Notes: generated by a model from the sequence alone, not told the origin. A DNA stretch of 64,000 bases from Anaerolineae bacterium (GCA_022823945.1 JAJEBK010000011.1:39897-103896), one strand, 5' to 3'; shown: positions 1 to 8,788, numbered from the stretch's first letter. Made by a program: numbers and translations.

Positions 1-929
1 CGCACGCGGTGGTACAGGCTTACGATGGCTTGCTGGGGGCGGGCGCTTTTCCGTTGGCGGCGCTGATGTTGAGCGTGCCGCCCGACTTTGTGGATGTCAA
101 TGTGCATCCGACCAAAGCCGAAGTGCGCTTCCGCGACCAACAGACGGTGTTTCGGGCTGTGCAGCGCGCCGTGCGGACGATATTGCACGAGGCAGCGGAA
201 AGCGCGGCTGATGTCGAAAGTTGGGCTGCGCCGAGCGGTGGCGGCACAATCAGAGAAGCCCCGCGCCCCGCTGCCAGTTGGCGGCATGCGCTGGCGGAAG
301 ACCCATTTGACAGTTATCCACACGACCGCATCCCCGAGCGAGCCGAAGCGCCAATGCAGCCGCGCACCTTGCCGCCCCTGCGCGTATTGGGACAAGCTGG
401 CGCAGCCTACATCATTGCCGAAGGCCCGGCTGGCTTGTACCTGGTCGACCAAAATGCCGCGCACGAACGCCTGCTCTATCAGCAGCTACAGCGGGATCTG
501 GGCAATGGCGGCCTACCCATCCAAGCAGTTGCCGAGAGTCAAAGCTTTGTGCTGGCGCCCGAAGATGCGGCGCTGCTCACAGACACGGCGCAGATTTTCG
601 CCCAACTGGGCTTTGAGCTGGAGGTCTTTGGACCCAATACATTTCTGGCGCGCTCTCTGCCAGCCATGCTTTGCGGTCAAGCGCCCGGCGATGTCATCGC
701 GCATATCTTGAACAGGCTGCGTGACAACGACCCGACTGTTCAATGCGCTGCGGTTGCCATGGCGGCGGCGACAGCCATCAAGCGTGGGCAGATCTTGCAA
801 ACAGACGAAATGCGTGCGCTGGTCGCTGAACTGGAACGTTGCCCAGAACCACACAGCGCGCCCAGCGGCAACAAAACCCTGGTGCATATCACCAGCGAGC
901 AGCTATCCGCCGAATTCCGCCGCTCCTGA
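1..929 (+). CDS. mutL: DNA mismatch repair protein MutL, 3' part
   Basis: The reading frame is open from the first bases of the window, so the start and most of the N-terminal ATPase domain lie upstream. About 308 residues are visible. The end of the transducer domain is marked by DVNVHPTKAEVRF, a MutL signature. A proline/alanine-rich linker follows, then the C-terminal dimerisation domain. In endonuclease-type MutL this domain carries DQHA-x2-E-x4-E. Here the matching stretch reads DQNAAHERLLYQ, so the metal-site His is Asn and the last Glu is Gln. The later CPHGRP-type motif is also altered (CPEPHSAPSGN). I infer a MutL that acts as a matchmaker without its own nicking activity, as in enterobacteria. 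The family assignment is firm; the loss of nicking is inference. Confidence 0.93.
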   Translation, partial: HAVVQAYDGLLGAGAFPLAALMLSVPPDFVDVNVHPTKAEVRFRDQQTVFRAVQRAVRTILHEAAESAADVESWAAPSGGGTIREAPRPAASWRHALAEDPFDSYPHDRIPERAEAPMQPRTLPPLRVLGQAGAAYIIAEGPAGLYLVDQNAAHERLLYQQLQRDLGNGGLPIQAVAESQSFVLAPEDAALLTDTAQIFAQLGFELEVFGPNTFLARSLPAMLCGQAPGDVIAHILNRLRDNDPTVQCAAVAMAAATAIKRGQILQTDEMRALVAELERCPEPHSAPSGNKTLVHITSEQLSAEFRRS

Positions 930-932
930 AGC

Positions 933-2072
933 CTAGAGCAGCGGCAGCACCCACAAGATGTAGACCGGCAGCAAGCCGGCCACGGCCAGGAATGCCAGCA
1001 AAACCAGCGCGATCGTAACGATATCAACGCCATCCGCGCGCGCCTGTCGTTGTGGCAAGAATGGTCCCGTATAACCGCCCGTTGCTTCCACATTGATGCT
1101 ACCGTCGGTGTGAAAGAAAGGCGCTGGCGGGCTGGGAATGGCTGGCGCAGGCGGAGTGAGCGCCGGGGCAGAGGCGGGGATGGCGGGCTGGCCTGGACTG
1201 GCGGCTTCTGGTTGCGGGGCAGAGGCGCGCTGCAGCGCACCCGCTCGGCTGCGGTCGCGAATCTGGCTGAGGATCTGCCCCAGTTGGTCGGCATGCTGAT
1301 AGCGGTCGTTGGGGCGCTTGCTCATCACCTTGAAGATGACGCGGCTTAGCTCGGCGGGCAGGTCGGGGTTGATTTCGCTGGCGCGAGGCACTTCCGCCTT
1401 CAGGTGCGCCAGCGCCAATTCGCGTTGCGAAGTGCCGACATAGGGCAGGCGGCCCGTGAACATCTCGAACAAGACGATGCCGATGGAATAGACATCCGAG
1501 GCTGGCGAGGGTTTCTCGCCGCGCGCTTGCTCGGGCGCGAAGTAATGCGGGCTGCCCCAGACCACCTTGCTGCGCGTTTGCGGCATGGTGTCCGTATAGG
1601 CCTGCGCGATCCCAAAGTCGGTCACCTTGATGACGCCTTCGCGGTTGATGAGGATATTCTGTGGTTTGACATCGGCGTGCACCAACTGCGAACGATGGGC
1701 AAAACCCAGCCCGGCGCAAAGTTGAATCGCATAATCCAGCGCTCGGTCGAGAGGCAAGGCACCGCGCTGTTTGATGAGCTTTTTGAGATCGCTGCCTGTG
1801 ATCATTTCCATGACGATGTAATATGTCGCGCCATCGCTGCCGACATCGTGCACGGTCACGATATTGGGATGAGCCATCTTGGCGATGCTGCGCGCTTCTT
1901 GCTGAAACTTGGCCAGGAAAGCCGGGTCTTTGGTCAGGTTGGGGCGCAGAATCTTGATGGCAACGATGCGTCCCAGCGAGCGATCGAGCGCGCGATAGAT
2001 AACCGACATGCCGCCAGAGCCTTGCTGGGCGACCAATTCGTATCGTTGGTTCAACAATGTTTCGCCGGGCAT
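933..2072 (-). CDS. Serine/threonine protein kinase, Pkn type, C-terminally anchored
   Basis: This is a Hanks-type kinase of 379 residues. The kinase domain spans about residues 11-275: glycine loop GSGGMSVIY near 18-26, ATP lysine K40 in VAIKIL, catalytic loop HADVKPQN (H132, D134), DFG at 152 and APE at 179. The catalytic loop has Ala where HRD kinases have Arg, so this is a non-RD kinase. A proline/alanine-rich linker follows, and the last ~30 residues form one hydrophobic segment. The kinase should face the cytoplasm with no extracellular sensor such as PASTA repeats. I chose the ATG at 2072 because AGGAG lies about 9 nt upstream and the longer frame runs through the dgt gene. It starts 5 nt after the dgt stop, so the two are probably cotranscribed. 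Confidence 0.9.
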   Translation of the reverse strand: MPGETLLNQRYELVAQQGSGGMSVIYRALDRSLGRIVAIKILRPNLTKDPAFLAKFQQEARSIAKMAHPNIVTVHDVGSDGATYYIVMEMITGSDLKKLIKQRGALPLDRALDYAIQLCAGLGFAHRSQLVHADVKPQNILINREGVIKVTDFGIAQAYTDTMPQTRSKVVWGSPHYFAPEQARGEKPSPASDVYSIGIVLFEMFTGRLPYVGTSQRELALAHLKAEVPRASEINPDLPAELSRVIFKVMSKRPNDRYQHADQLGQILSQIRDRSRAGALQRASAPQPEAASPGQPAIPASAPALTPPAPAIPSPPAPFFHTDGSINVEATGGYTGPFLPQRQARADGVDIVTIALVLLAFLAVAGLLPVYILWVLPLL

Positions 2073-2077
2073 TCTGG

Positions 2078-3235
2078 TCAACTCCTTTGCCCTGCGCGGC
2101 GCGGCGCAAGCTGCTGAACCAGTTGCAGGGCGCTGCGGTCGCTCGCGCTGGCGAGGGCATCGGCGATCTGCCGAGGCTGTGCTTCGTCTCGCACAAACTG
2201 GCGCAGCTCGCCGGGGATTTGTCGCGGGTCTTTCTGCCAGCTCGAATAAAGCGTCTGGACGACCTGGCGCGCCCGCTCTTGCCTGCATAGGATGCGCGGA
2301 TGTCGATAAAGCCGCTCCATAAGAAAGGCTTGCAACTGCTGAAAATGTTCGCGCATTCGCAAGCTGTAGCGCACAAGGAGGCGAGGGTGACGCTGAATTT
2401 CGAGAGGCGTGCCTGGCTGCAAGGCAACGATGCGCTTGCGAGTCTCTTGCAACACATCATCGACCAGGATGCCCACCAGCTCGCGGATTAGCTGATGACG
2501 ACCCAGGTCGTCCAGCCGCCTGGATTGCCATGCAAAGCAGCCGGCTGCCTTGCGCCACAAGGCCAGTTCAGCGCAATCTGCCGGCGCGATCAAACCGGCT
2601 TGCAAGCCATCGTCGAGATCGTGGGCATTATACGCGAGGCCATCGGCGATATTGGCGATCTGGGTTTCCAGGCTGGGTCCCGCATCGCAATCAATCTCGG
2701 GAAATCTGCTCATGTCGCGCTTGGGGTCGTGCCTGGCGATGCCGTCCAATGTCTCCAGCGTCAAGTTTAGGCCCCGCCAGCCTGGATAGCGATTTTCCAG
2801 CCGGGTAACCACCCGATAACTCTGTACATTATGATCAAAACCGCCCTGGTCGCGCAGCAGGTCATCCAGCGCTGCTTCGCCCGTATGCCCAAAAGGCGGG
2901 TGTCCCAGATCGTGCGCCAGGCAGATGGCTTCCACCAGATCTTCATTTGCGCCGAGAGCCCGCGCCAAAGTTCTGCCGATCTGCGCCACTTCCAGCGTAT
3001 GAGTCAGCCGCGTGCGAAAATAATCGCCGGCATCATTGACAAAGACTTGCGTCTTGTATTGCAGGCGGCGGAATGCGCCGGCATGCAGGATGCGGTCGCG
3101 GTCGCGCTGAAAAGCCGTGCGCGCGCGCGCTGGCGGCTCGGCATGGGCGCGCCCCCGCGATCGCCTTGCCAGCAGGGCAAATGGCGCGAGCGTCGCTTGT
3201 TCGTTGGCTTCCAGCATTTGGCGAATGGACAGCAT
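2078..3235 (-). CDS. dgt: dGTPase-like HD-domain triphosphohydrolase
   Basis: A 385-residue HD-domain protein of the dGTP triphosphohydrolase-like family, which hydrolyses dNTPs to nucleosides and triphosphate. The metal ligands are visible: RLTHTLEV (H79), LAHDLGH (H108, D109) and a later NAHDLDD. The N-terminal TAFQRDRDRILHAGAFRRL is typical of the family. An ATG seven codons further upstream (3256) is possible, but AAGGAG sits 5-6 nt before the ATG at 3235, so I prefer that start. The downstream kinase gene follows after 5 nt. Substrate range (dGTP only or all dNTPs) cannot be read from sequence. Confidence 0.88.
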   Translation of the reverse strand: MLSIRQMLEANEQATLAPFALLARRSRGRAHAEPPARARTAFQRDRDRILHAGAFRRLQYKTQVFVNDAGDYFRTRLTHTLEVAQIGRTLARALGANEDLVEAICLAHDLGHPPFGHTGEAALDDLLRDQGGFDHNVQSYRVVTRLENRYPGWRGLNLTLETLDGIARHDPKRDMSRFPEIDCDAGPSLETQIANIADGLAYNAHDLDDGLQAGLIAPADCAELALWRKAAGCFAWQSRRLDDLGRHQLIRELVGILVDDVLQETRKRIVALQPGTPLEIQRHPRLLVRYSLRMREHFQQLQAFLMERLYRHPRILCRQERARQVVQTLYSSWQKDPRQIPGELRQFVRDEAQPRQIADALASASDRSALQLVQQLAPRRAGQRS

Positions 3236-3573
3236 CGTCACTCCTTCATATTCCACATTGTAATATGGAAAAATGAATGCGAATCGTCAATTGGGCTGGA
3301 TTGGGCAAATCGTTTGACAAGCCCGCGCAGCTATGTTCCAATCCAGGCACAGAAAGTTAATCATGGAAAAGCGTTTTATTGGACTCGCGATTTCTTTCCC
3401 GTATTTGCGAACCTTGCAGCGCTGCGCCACAGCCGCCTGCCAGTGTTGGGCGCTGGAGTATTTGCCTCTTGCCGAAAGGACAGCCTATGTCTTGATATTC
3501 GCTGTAAAACGCGGGGCGCGCCACGCCTTGCGCCTTCAGACAGTTCCTACGAAATGATAAGGAGAATCGCCAA
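3236..3573. other. Intergenic region with divergent control signals
   Basis: These 338 bases separate the leftward dgt-kinase pair from the rightward sugar-transport operon. On the + strand a TTGACA lies at 3314-3319, with TCCAAT 17 nt further on at 3337-3342 as a possible but poor -10. A ribosome site (AAGGAGAA) precedes the binding-protein ATG at 3574. On the - strand TACAAT (3262-3257) is a possible -10 for dgt without a clear -35. Short open frames here look like shadows and have no ribosome site. No RNA gene was recognised. Confidence 0.4.
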
Positions 3574-4818
3574 ATGAAACGCTATCTGATAGTTCTACTG
3601 ATGATTTTGCTGCTGATGGCAGGCGGCGCGGCATCTGCCCAAGATGTCACGCTGGAATTCCAACAATGGTGGGAGCCGGAATTGCCAGAAGGCTCATTCC
3701 GCGCGATCCTGGACGACTTTGAAGCCGCCAACCCCGGCATCAAGGTGGAGACGATCAGCGGACCCTACCTGACCACAAAAGACCAGATCATCGCCAGCGC
3801 GGCCACCGGCACGATGGCCGATGTCGTTGGTCTGGACGGGGCTTGGGTGAATGTGCTTTGGAAGCAAGGCGCGTTGGCAAGCCTGACGCAGGCGATGATG
3901 GATGTGGATTACGATGACAGCGAATTGGCGGCGCAGATTCGCCTCGCTGGGGAGACCTACATGATCCCCATTGCCAACTTCATCTATCCAGTATTCGTCA
4001 ACCTGGACCTGCTGGAAGCTGCTGGCATCGACCCGCCGACAACGCGCGCCGAATTCGCCGCCGCCGCTATGGCATTGACCGATCCCGACAACAATGTCTA
4101 TGGCTGGGCGCAGCCGCTTTCGCTGGAACAGCCCAACGGCATCCAGAATGACACCATGTCCTGGCTCTGGGCGAGCGGTGGCAGCATGCTCGACGACATG
4201 GGGCAGCCCCATTTGATCGGCAACGAAGCGCTGGCGGAGACCCTGGAGTTCATCAAGAGCCTGCATGACGCTGGCGTGGTCGCGCCTGGTTCCTTCGCCA
4301 TGAAGGAGAATGAAAAGGTTGAAGAATTCGTCAACGAGCGCGTGGCCATGATCGTCAACACCCTGGCGCATTTCACGCTGATCCGCGAGCGCAACCCGGA
4401 CCTGAACTTCGATATCACCGCGCTGCCGGCCGCTGAGGGCTACGATGGACCGCGCGGGCTGCCCTACGCCTCCTGGGGCATCGGCATCAGCGCCCACACC
4501 GAACACAAAGCCGAAGCCTGGAAGCTGATTGATTACCTCACGAGCGTCGAAGGCAACACGAAGCTGACGTCCATCGCCAACGCCTTCCCCGGCAATGTGA
4601 ATGCGACGCCGGACTTCATTCAGACGGATCCGCTATTCATGACGGCATTTGAGATCTTCCAGGAAGGCTACCTGGCCAACGAGTTCACCGGGCTGCCAGC
4701 CGCGGAAGAGCTGATGCGCCAGATGGCTGAGCCCTTCCAGTTCTATCTCGAAGGCGATATCGAACTGGACGAGCTGCTGGAATACGCGCAGGAAGAATGG
4801 GAAAACATCTTCGAGTAG
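3574..4818 (+). CDS. ABC sugar transporter, solute-binding protein (family 1)
   Basis: A 414-residue extracellular solute-binding protein of the MalE/family 1 type. The N-terminus is a signal peptide: MKRY, a hydrophobic core, then AASAQ, a plausible signal peptidase I site. No lipobox cysteine is present, which is unusual if the cell lacks an outer membrane. The mature start (VTLEFQQWWEPE...FEAANPGIKVETI) and the ASGGSM/ASWGIGIS segments fit carbohydrate-binding proteins. It precedes two permease genes, an aldolase and a sugar kinase, so the ligand is probably a sugar or sugar derivative. AAGGAG lies 10 nt before the ATG. A palindromic repeat separates it from the first permease gene and could cut transcription so that binding protein exceeds permease. 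Confidence 0.9.
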   Translation: MKRYLIVLLMILLLMAGGAASAQDVTLEFQQWWEPELPEGSFRAILDDFEAANPGIKVETISGPYLTTKDQIIASAATGTMADVVGLDGAWVNVLWKQGALASLTQAMMDVDYDDSELAAQIRLAGETYMIPIANFIYPVFVNLDLLEAAGIDPPTTRAEFAAAAMALTDPDNNVYGWAQPLSLEQPNGIQNDTMSWLWASGGSMLDDMGQPHLIGNEALAETLEFIKSLHDAGVVAPGSFAMKENEKVEEFVNERVAMIVNTLAHFTLIRERNPDLNFDITALPAAEGYDGPRGLPYASWGIGISAHTEHKAEAWKLIDYLTSVEGNTKLTSIANAFPGNVNATPDFIQTDPLFMTAFEIFQEGYLANEFTGLPAAEELMRQMAEPFQFYLEGDIELDELLEYAQEEWENIFE

Positions 4819-4824
4819 GAGAAA

Positions 4825-4925
4825 CCATCCCCCATCCTAAATCCCTCCCCCATTAAGAGGGAGGGACTTAGTTGTCAAGCGTATTCCCCTTCCTTCCTCA
4901 TGGGGGGAAGGGGATGGGGGCAACC
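4825..4925. repeat. Dispersed GC-rich palindromic repeat, copy 1
   Basis: About 100 bp with outer arms CCCCCATCC and GGATGGGGG. Inside are two hairpins: CCCTCCC...GGGAGGG, then CCCCTTCC...GGAAGGGG. The same layout and core words (TAAATCCCTCCCCCAT, AAGAGGG) recur at 19302-19404, and a half copy occurs at 49617-49665. It sits between the binding-protein stop and the permease start and could act as a processing or partial-termination signal. It encodes nothing itself. Confidence 0.75.
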
Positions 4926-4926
4926 T

Positions 4927-5859
4927 ATGGACACTTCAGAGGCACACGCGATTCTTGAATCAGGCGCAAGTGGGTGGGAGAAGCGGAAGCGCAAATTTCT
5001 GCCCTACGCCTACCTCTCGCCGACGCTGGCTTTGCTCTCGGCTTTGACCATCATACCTATCGCGACTGTCTTCCTCTATTCCTTGGTCGACAATGTGATC
5101 GTCAACCCCAATCCTCCGGTTTTTGTTGGTTTGGACAACTATGAAGAAGTGCTGACCAACCGCAAGTTCCGCGGCGCGCTGGGCAATACTGTCTACTTCG
5201 CGCTTGTCAGTGTGATCGCGCACTTCATCATCGGCTTGTCGTTCGCGCTGCTGCTGAATACGCGCTTGATCGGCAACAAGACCAAAGCGCTCTTCCGCGT
5301 CATCTACATCCTGCCCTGGGTTTTCACGGCATCGATCATCGCGATTTTGTGGCGGCTGTTGATGAATCCGCATGGCGTCATCAACTTTGTTCTGCTCGAG
5401 TTGGGCTTCGTCCAGGAGAAAATGGAGTGGCTGTCGGATCGTGATCTGGCGCTGAATGCGGTCACTTTCATCAATATCTGGGCGGGTTATCCCTTCTACA
5501 TGGTCAGTTTTCTGGCTGGCTTGCAGGGCATCCCTGACGACTTGTACGAAGCGGGTCGAGTCGACGGCGGCAACAGCTGGCAGCTATTCCGCTTCATCAC
5601 TTTGCCGCAACTGAGGCCGATTATCGTCAGCCTGGCGCTGCTGGATTTCATCTGGACAGTTCACCAATTCACGCTGGTCTGGATGACCACCGGCGGTGGT
5701 CCCATGCGCTCTACAGAAGTATTGAGCACCTACACCTACAAGGCGGCATTCAGCTCACACGAGTATTCGATCGCCTCGACGTTGGCGATGATCATCCTGG
5801 CGATTTGCACCTTCATCGGCATCTTTTATGTGCGCAATCAGCGCATGGCGGACGAATAA
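4927..5859 (+). CDS. ABC sugar transporter permease, MalF type
   Basis: A 310-residue inner-membrane permease with about six hydrophobic segments, the first around residues 28-50. The EAA loop that contacts the ATPase is visible as EAGRVDGGNSWQLFRFITLPQLRP near residues 209-232 (EAx3DGx8IxLP pattern). An N-terminal hydrophilic stretch with EKRKRKF precedes the first helix, as in family members. I chose the ATG at 4927; an upstream in-frame ATG at 4900 lies inside the palindromic repeat. The gene is followed one base later by the second permease. No ATP-binding subunit is encoded nearby. Confidence 0.92.
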   Translation: MDTSEAHAILESGASGWEKRKRKFLPYAYLSPTLALLSALTIIPIATVFLYSLVDNVIVNPNPPVFVGLDNYEEVLTNRKFRGALGNTVYFALVSVIAHFIIGLSFALLLNTRLIGNKTKALFRVIYILPWVFTASIIAILWRLLMNPHGVINFVLLELGFVQEKMEWLSDRDLALNAVTFINIWAGYPFYMVSFLAGLQGIPDDLYEAGRVDGGNSWQLFRFITLPQLRPIIVSLALLDFIWTVHQFTLVWMTTGGGPMRSTEVLSTYTYKAAFSSHEYSIASTLAMIILAICTFIGIFYVRNQRMADE

Positions 5860-5860
5860 A

Positions 5861-6703
5861 ATGGTTGGCAGTCGCGCACAGATACGCAGAGCCAAGATCT
5901 TGACCTGGATCGCGCTGCTGCTGGGGGCTTGTTTCGCTGGCTTGCCGGTGCTGTGGATGGTTGCTTCGTCATTCAAGTCCAACCTGGAGATTTTCGCCTA
6001 TCCCCCGGCTTTGATCGACCACTCCTTCTCGTTCAGCGCCTACCTGGCGGTATTGGGCGATCCCGGGCAACTGCGCTTTTTCTTCAACAGCTACCTGGTG
6101 GCGATCTTGGTCACCATCTGCACTGTCGTAACGAGCATCCTGGCCGGCTACAGCTTCAGCCGCTACGACTTCCGTTTCAAGCGCTTCTTGACCTTGATCA
6201 TCATCGGCGTGCAATCTGTGCCGCCTATCACCCTGATGATCCCCTATTTCGGGTTGATTGTCTGGCTGGGCTTGTACAATTCGTATACCGCGCTGGTGCT
6301 GACCTACATGGTTTTCACCCTGTCTTATGCCATCATCATGATGACCGGCTATTTTAATACCCTGCCACGCGATCTGGACGAGGCGGTGATGATCGACGGT
6401 GGCGGCAGCTTTGTTACGCTCTGGCGCATTCTGGTGCCGATCTCCTTGCCGGGCATCGTCTCGGTGGGCGTCTATACTTTTATGCTGGCCTGGAACGAAT
6501 TCTTGTTTGCGCTGACCTTGACTCGCACCAACGATATGCGTACTGTGCCGATTGGCATACACTTGCTGATGGGGCAACATTCTTTTGAATGGAATCAAAT
6601 GCTGGCGTTGAGCGTGCTGGGATCGCTGCCCGTGCTGATTTTGTTTCTGCTCTTCCAGCGCTACTTTATCGCTGGCATGTCGGCTGGTTCCATCAAAGGC
6701 TGA
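5861..6703 (+). CDS. ABC sugar transporter permease, MalG type
   Basis: A 280-residue permease with six predicted transmembrane segments, partner of the preceding MalF-type protein. The EAA motif reads DEAVMIDGGGSFVTLWRILVP, and the C-terminus ends with FIAGMSAGSIKG, the usual MalG-type ending in GxxxGxxKG style. The ATG at 5861 directly follows the TAA of the upstream gene (1 nt gap), so translation is probably coupled. The two permeases need an ATPase supplied from elsewhere, as happens for systems that share an MsmK/UgpC-type ATPase. Confidence 0.92.
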   Translation: MVGSRAQIRRAKILTWIALLLGACFAGLPVLWMVASSFKSNLEIFAYPPALIDHSFSFSAYLAVLGDPGQLRFFFNSYLVAILVTICTVVTSILAGYSFSRYDFRFKRFLTLIIIGVQSVPPITLMIPYFGLIVWLGLYNSYTALVLTYMVFTLSYAIIMMTGYFNTLPRDLDEAVMIDGGGSFVTLWRILVPISLPGIVSVGVYTFMLAWNEFLFALTLTRTNDMRTVPIGIHLLMGQHSFEWNQMLALSVLGSLPVLILFLLFQRYFIAGMSAGSIKG

Positions 6704-6741
6704 GTTGCCATTTTGTTCACTGCCGGGAGAAAAAACTTGCC

Positions 6742-7602
6742 ATGTTACTCAATATGAAAGACCTGCTCACTGTCGCCCGCGCCCATGATTTCGCCGTGCC
6801 AGCATTCAACATCAGCAGCAGCATGTTGCTGAAAGGCGCGATCGAAGCGGCAGAAGCGGCAGAAGCGCCCGTCATCGTCGCCATTCATCCCGATGAATTG
6901 GCTTTTGTTGGCACTGCCTTTGTCAAGATGGCGCTGGCTGAAGCAGAAGAGGCGAGCGTGCCTGTGGTGATTCACCTGGATCACGGCTCGTCAATGGAAC
7001 AGATCATGACCGCCATCCGCGCGGGCTTCACCTCCGTGATGATTGACGCATCGGAATTGCCGCTGGCGCAGAATATCGCCGCCTGCCGCGAGGTCACAGA
7101 GCTGGCGCACATTGTCAATGTATCGGTTGAAGGCGAGCTGGGCACGATCGGCGAGTTGGATGAAGAGGCGGAAGCTGGCGCGGACGAAGTCGTCTTTGTC
7201 AATCCCGAGGAGGTCAAGCAATTTATCGATGCCACGCATGTCGATACCCTGGCGGTCGCGATCGGCACTTCGCATGGCTTGTATCCCAAAGACATGAAGC
7301 CGGAAATCCGCCTGGATCTGCTGCGAGACATCCGCGCGAAAGTCGATACGCCGCTGGTGCTGCACGGCGGCTCTGGCAACCCGGACTCAGAGATCGCCCA
7401 GGCGGTTGAATTGGGCATCAACAAGATCAATATCTCGGCGGACATGAAGAGCGCTTTTTATCGGAAATGCCGCGAAGTCCTGGCTGACCCCATCTTGCGC
7501 GAGCCGAGCAGCATCTACCCGGCTTGCATTGATGCGATGAAAAGCGTCTGCCGCCAGAAGTTCGACCTCTTCAGCACGACTGGAAAAGCAGCCTTGTATT
7601 GA
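6742..7602 (+). CDS. Class II ketose-bisphosphate aldolase
   Basis: A 286-residue zinc-dependent aldolase of the fructose/tagatose-bisphosphate group (FbaA/GatY/KbaY family), which splits ketose bisphosphates into dihydroxyacetone phosphate and an aldehyde. Visible active-site elements are HLDHGSS (catalytic Asp, zinc His), EGELGTIG, GTSHGLYP (zinc His) and LHGGSGNP (zinc His), then NKINISADM for phosphate binding. GGGAGA precedes the ATG at 6742. The sugar permeases upstream and the sugar kinase that overlaps its stop suggest a pathway of uptake, phosphorylation and cleavage. Whether the substrate is fructose- or tagatose-1,6-bisphosphate or another ketose cannot be decided from these residues. 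Confidence 0.9.
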   Translation: MLLNMKDLLTVARAHDFAVPAFNISSSMLLKGAIEAAEAAEAPVIVAIHPDELAFVGTAFVKMALAEAEEASVPVVIHLDHGSSMEQIMTAIRAGFTSVMIDASELPLAQNIAACREVTELAHIVNVSVEGELGTIGELDEEAEAGADEVVFVNPEEVKQFIDATHVDTLAVAIGTSHGLYPKDMKPEIRLDLLRDIRAKVDTPLVLHGGSGNPDSEIAQAVELGINKINISADMKSAFYRKCREVLADPILREPSSIYPACIDAMKSVCRQKFDLFSTTGKAALY

Positions 7603-8780
7603 GCCAGCGCATCGCTCTGGGCTTCGGCAACAATGTCGATTATGAGATCGTCTGGCATGCCGAGACGCTCAACAAACTTGTCGCCGAGCATCATATTTGT
7701 GATGCCGAGTTGGGTCGCAGCAAGGACATCAACAGCGAGCGCGAGTTGGTCGCCTCGATTTTGGGCTATGTCAAGGCCGGGCAGGGCGGCGAACAGTTTG
7801 TCTCGGACAGCGGTTTGATCGAACGGTTCGCCAACCGCTTCCAAAAGAAAATCACATTGGGCGGCACACCCGTGCGCGCAGCCATCGCCATGAGCAAGCT
7901 TGGACACACGGCCGCCCTGCATCTGGTGTCCATGAATGACGATGTGCGGCGGTTGTTGCCGCTGGGCTGCCCCTGGCTTTGCAGCAATCCGCGCGACAGC
8001 CACTATCCGCATTTGATCGTACAGTATAACCGCGGCGCTTTGATCCAAGCCAACGACATCCGCATCATGGCACCAGCCGCCAACCGACTGATCTACCACT
8101 GCAACGCCGACAATGTCGCCATGCGCTTGAACAGGGACTTCGCGGACCTGCTGACGAATGCGCGGGCTTTGCTGGTTTCCGGCTTCAATGCCATGCAAAG
8201 CGAAGAACGGCTGATTGCGCGCCTGGAGACCCTGTGCGAACTGCTGGAAAAGCTGCCCGCCGATGCGGTCGTATTTTGTGAGGATGGCGGCTATTACGAT
8301 GCCAGATTTCGCCGACGGCTGCAGGCGACGCTCGGATCCAGGATTGATGTCTACAGCATGAACGAAGACGAACTGCAAGAGCAGGTCGTCGCGCCGATTG
8401 CGCTGGACGATGCGCGGACGGTATTGGCGGCGCTGGACTGGCTGCACGGGCGCATCCCTGCCAAGACTCTGGTCGTGCATACGCGGTGTTGGGCGCTGGC
8501 GCATGGTGGCGGCGCGCAACAGTATGCTGCGGCTTTGCGCGCCGGCGTAACGTTGGCGACAACGCGCTTTTGCCATGGCGACGGCTGGAAATTGGCGGAT
8601 TATCGCGCGATGCAAGCCCGCCAACCCCAGCCCGCTACTGCTCGTTTTGCGGCTGCCGTCAATGCCCATCGGTCAGATAGCTGCTGTGTGCCGGTGGTGG
8701 CAGTCGAGCCGCGCAATGCCACTAGCATAGGTTTGGGCGATGCGTTTGTGGGCGGCTTTATGACGGCGCTGGCTGGATAA
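7599..8780 (+). CDS. ADP-dependent phosphofructokinase/glucokinase family sugar kinase
   Basis: A 393-residue protein that matches the ADP-dependent sugar kinase family, part of the ribokinase fold. Seen in order: GFGNNVDYEI near the N-terminus, LGGTPVRAAIAMSKLG (sugar-side GG motif), SGFNAM, SMNEDEL and the C-terminal GLGDAFVGGF, in which the Asp of GxGD is the catalytic base. The family is best known from archaea and animals. It begins with TTG at 7599, overlapping the aldolase stop (TTGA); no ATG occurs early in the frame. Next to an aldolase, phosphorylation of a ketose 6-phosphate to the bisphosphate is the likely reaction. Use of ADP rather than ATP is a family property, not shown here. 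Confidence 0.75.
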   Translation: MSQRIALGFGNNVDYEIVWHAETLNKLVAEHHICDAELGRSKDINSERELVASILGYVKAGQGGEQFVSDSGLIERFANRFQKKITLGGTPVRAAIAMSKLGHTAALHLVSMNDDVRRLLPLGCPWLCSNPRDSHYPHLIVQYNRGALIQANDIRIMAPAANRLIYHCNADNVAMRLNRDFADLLTNARALLVSGFNAMQSEERLIARLETLCELLEKLPADAVVFCEDGGYYDARFRRRLQATLGSRIDVYSMNEDELQEQVVAPIALDDARTVLAALDWLHGRIPAKTLVVHTRCWALAHGGGAQQYAAALRAGVTLATTRFCHGDGWKLADYRAMQARQPQPATARFAAAVNAHRSDSCCVPVVAVEPRNATSIGLGDAFVGGFMTALAG

Positions 8781-8788
8781 TCGGCTCG

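Noticed and set aside
1099..2460. A 453-codon - strand frame overlapping the kinase.
   Set aside because: Same strand, different frame; composition is Arg/Ser-rich as expected for a shadow, and kinase motifs lie in the other frame.
2831..3577. A 248-codon + strand open frame across the dgt start.
   Set aside because: It is antisense to dgt, which has clear HD motifs; no family features and no ribosome site.
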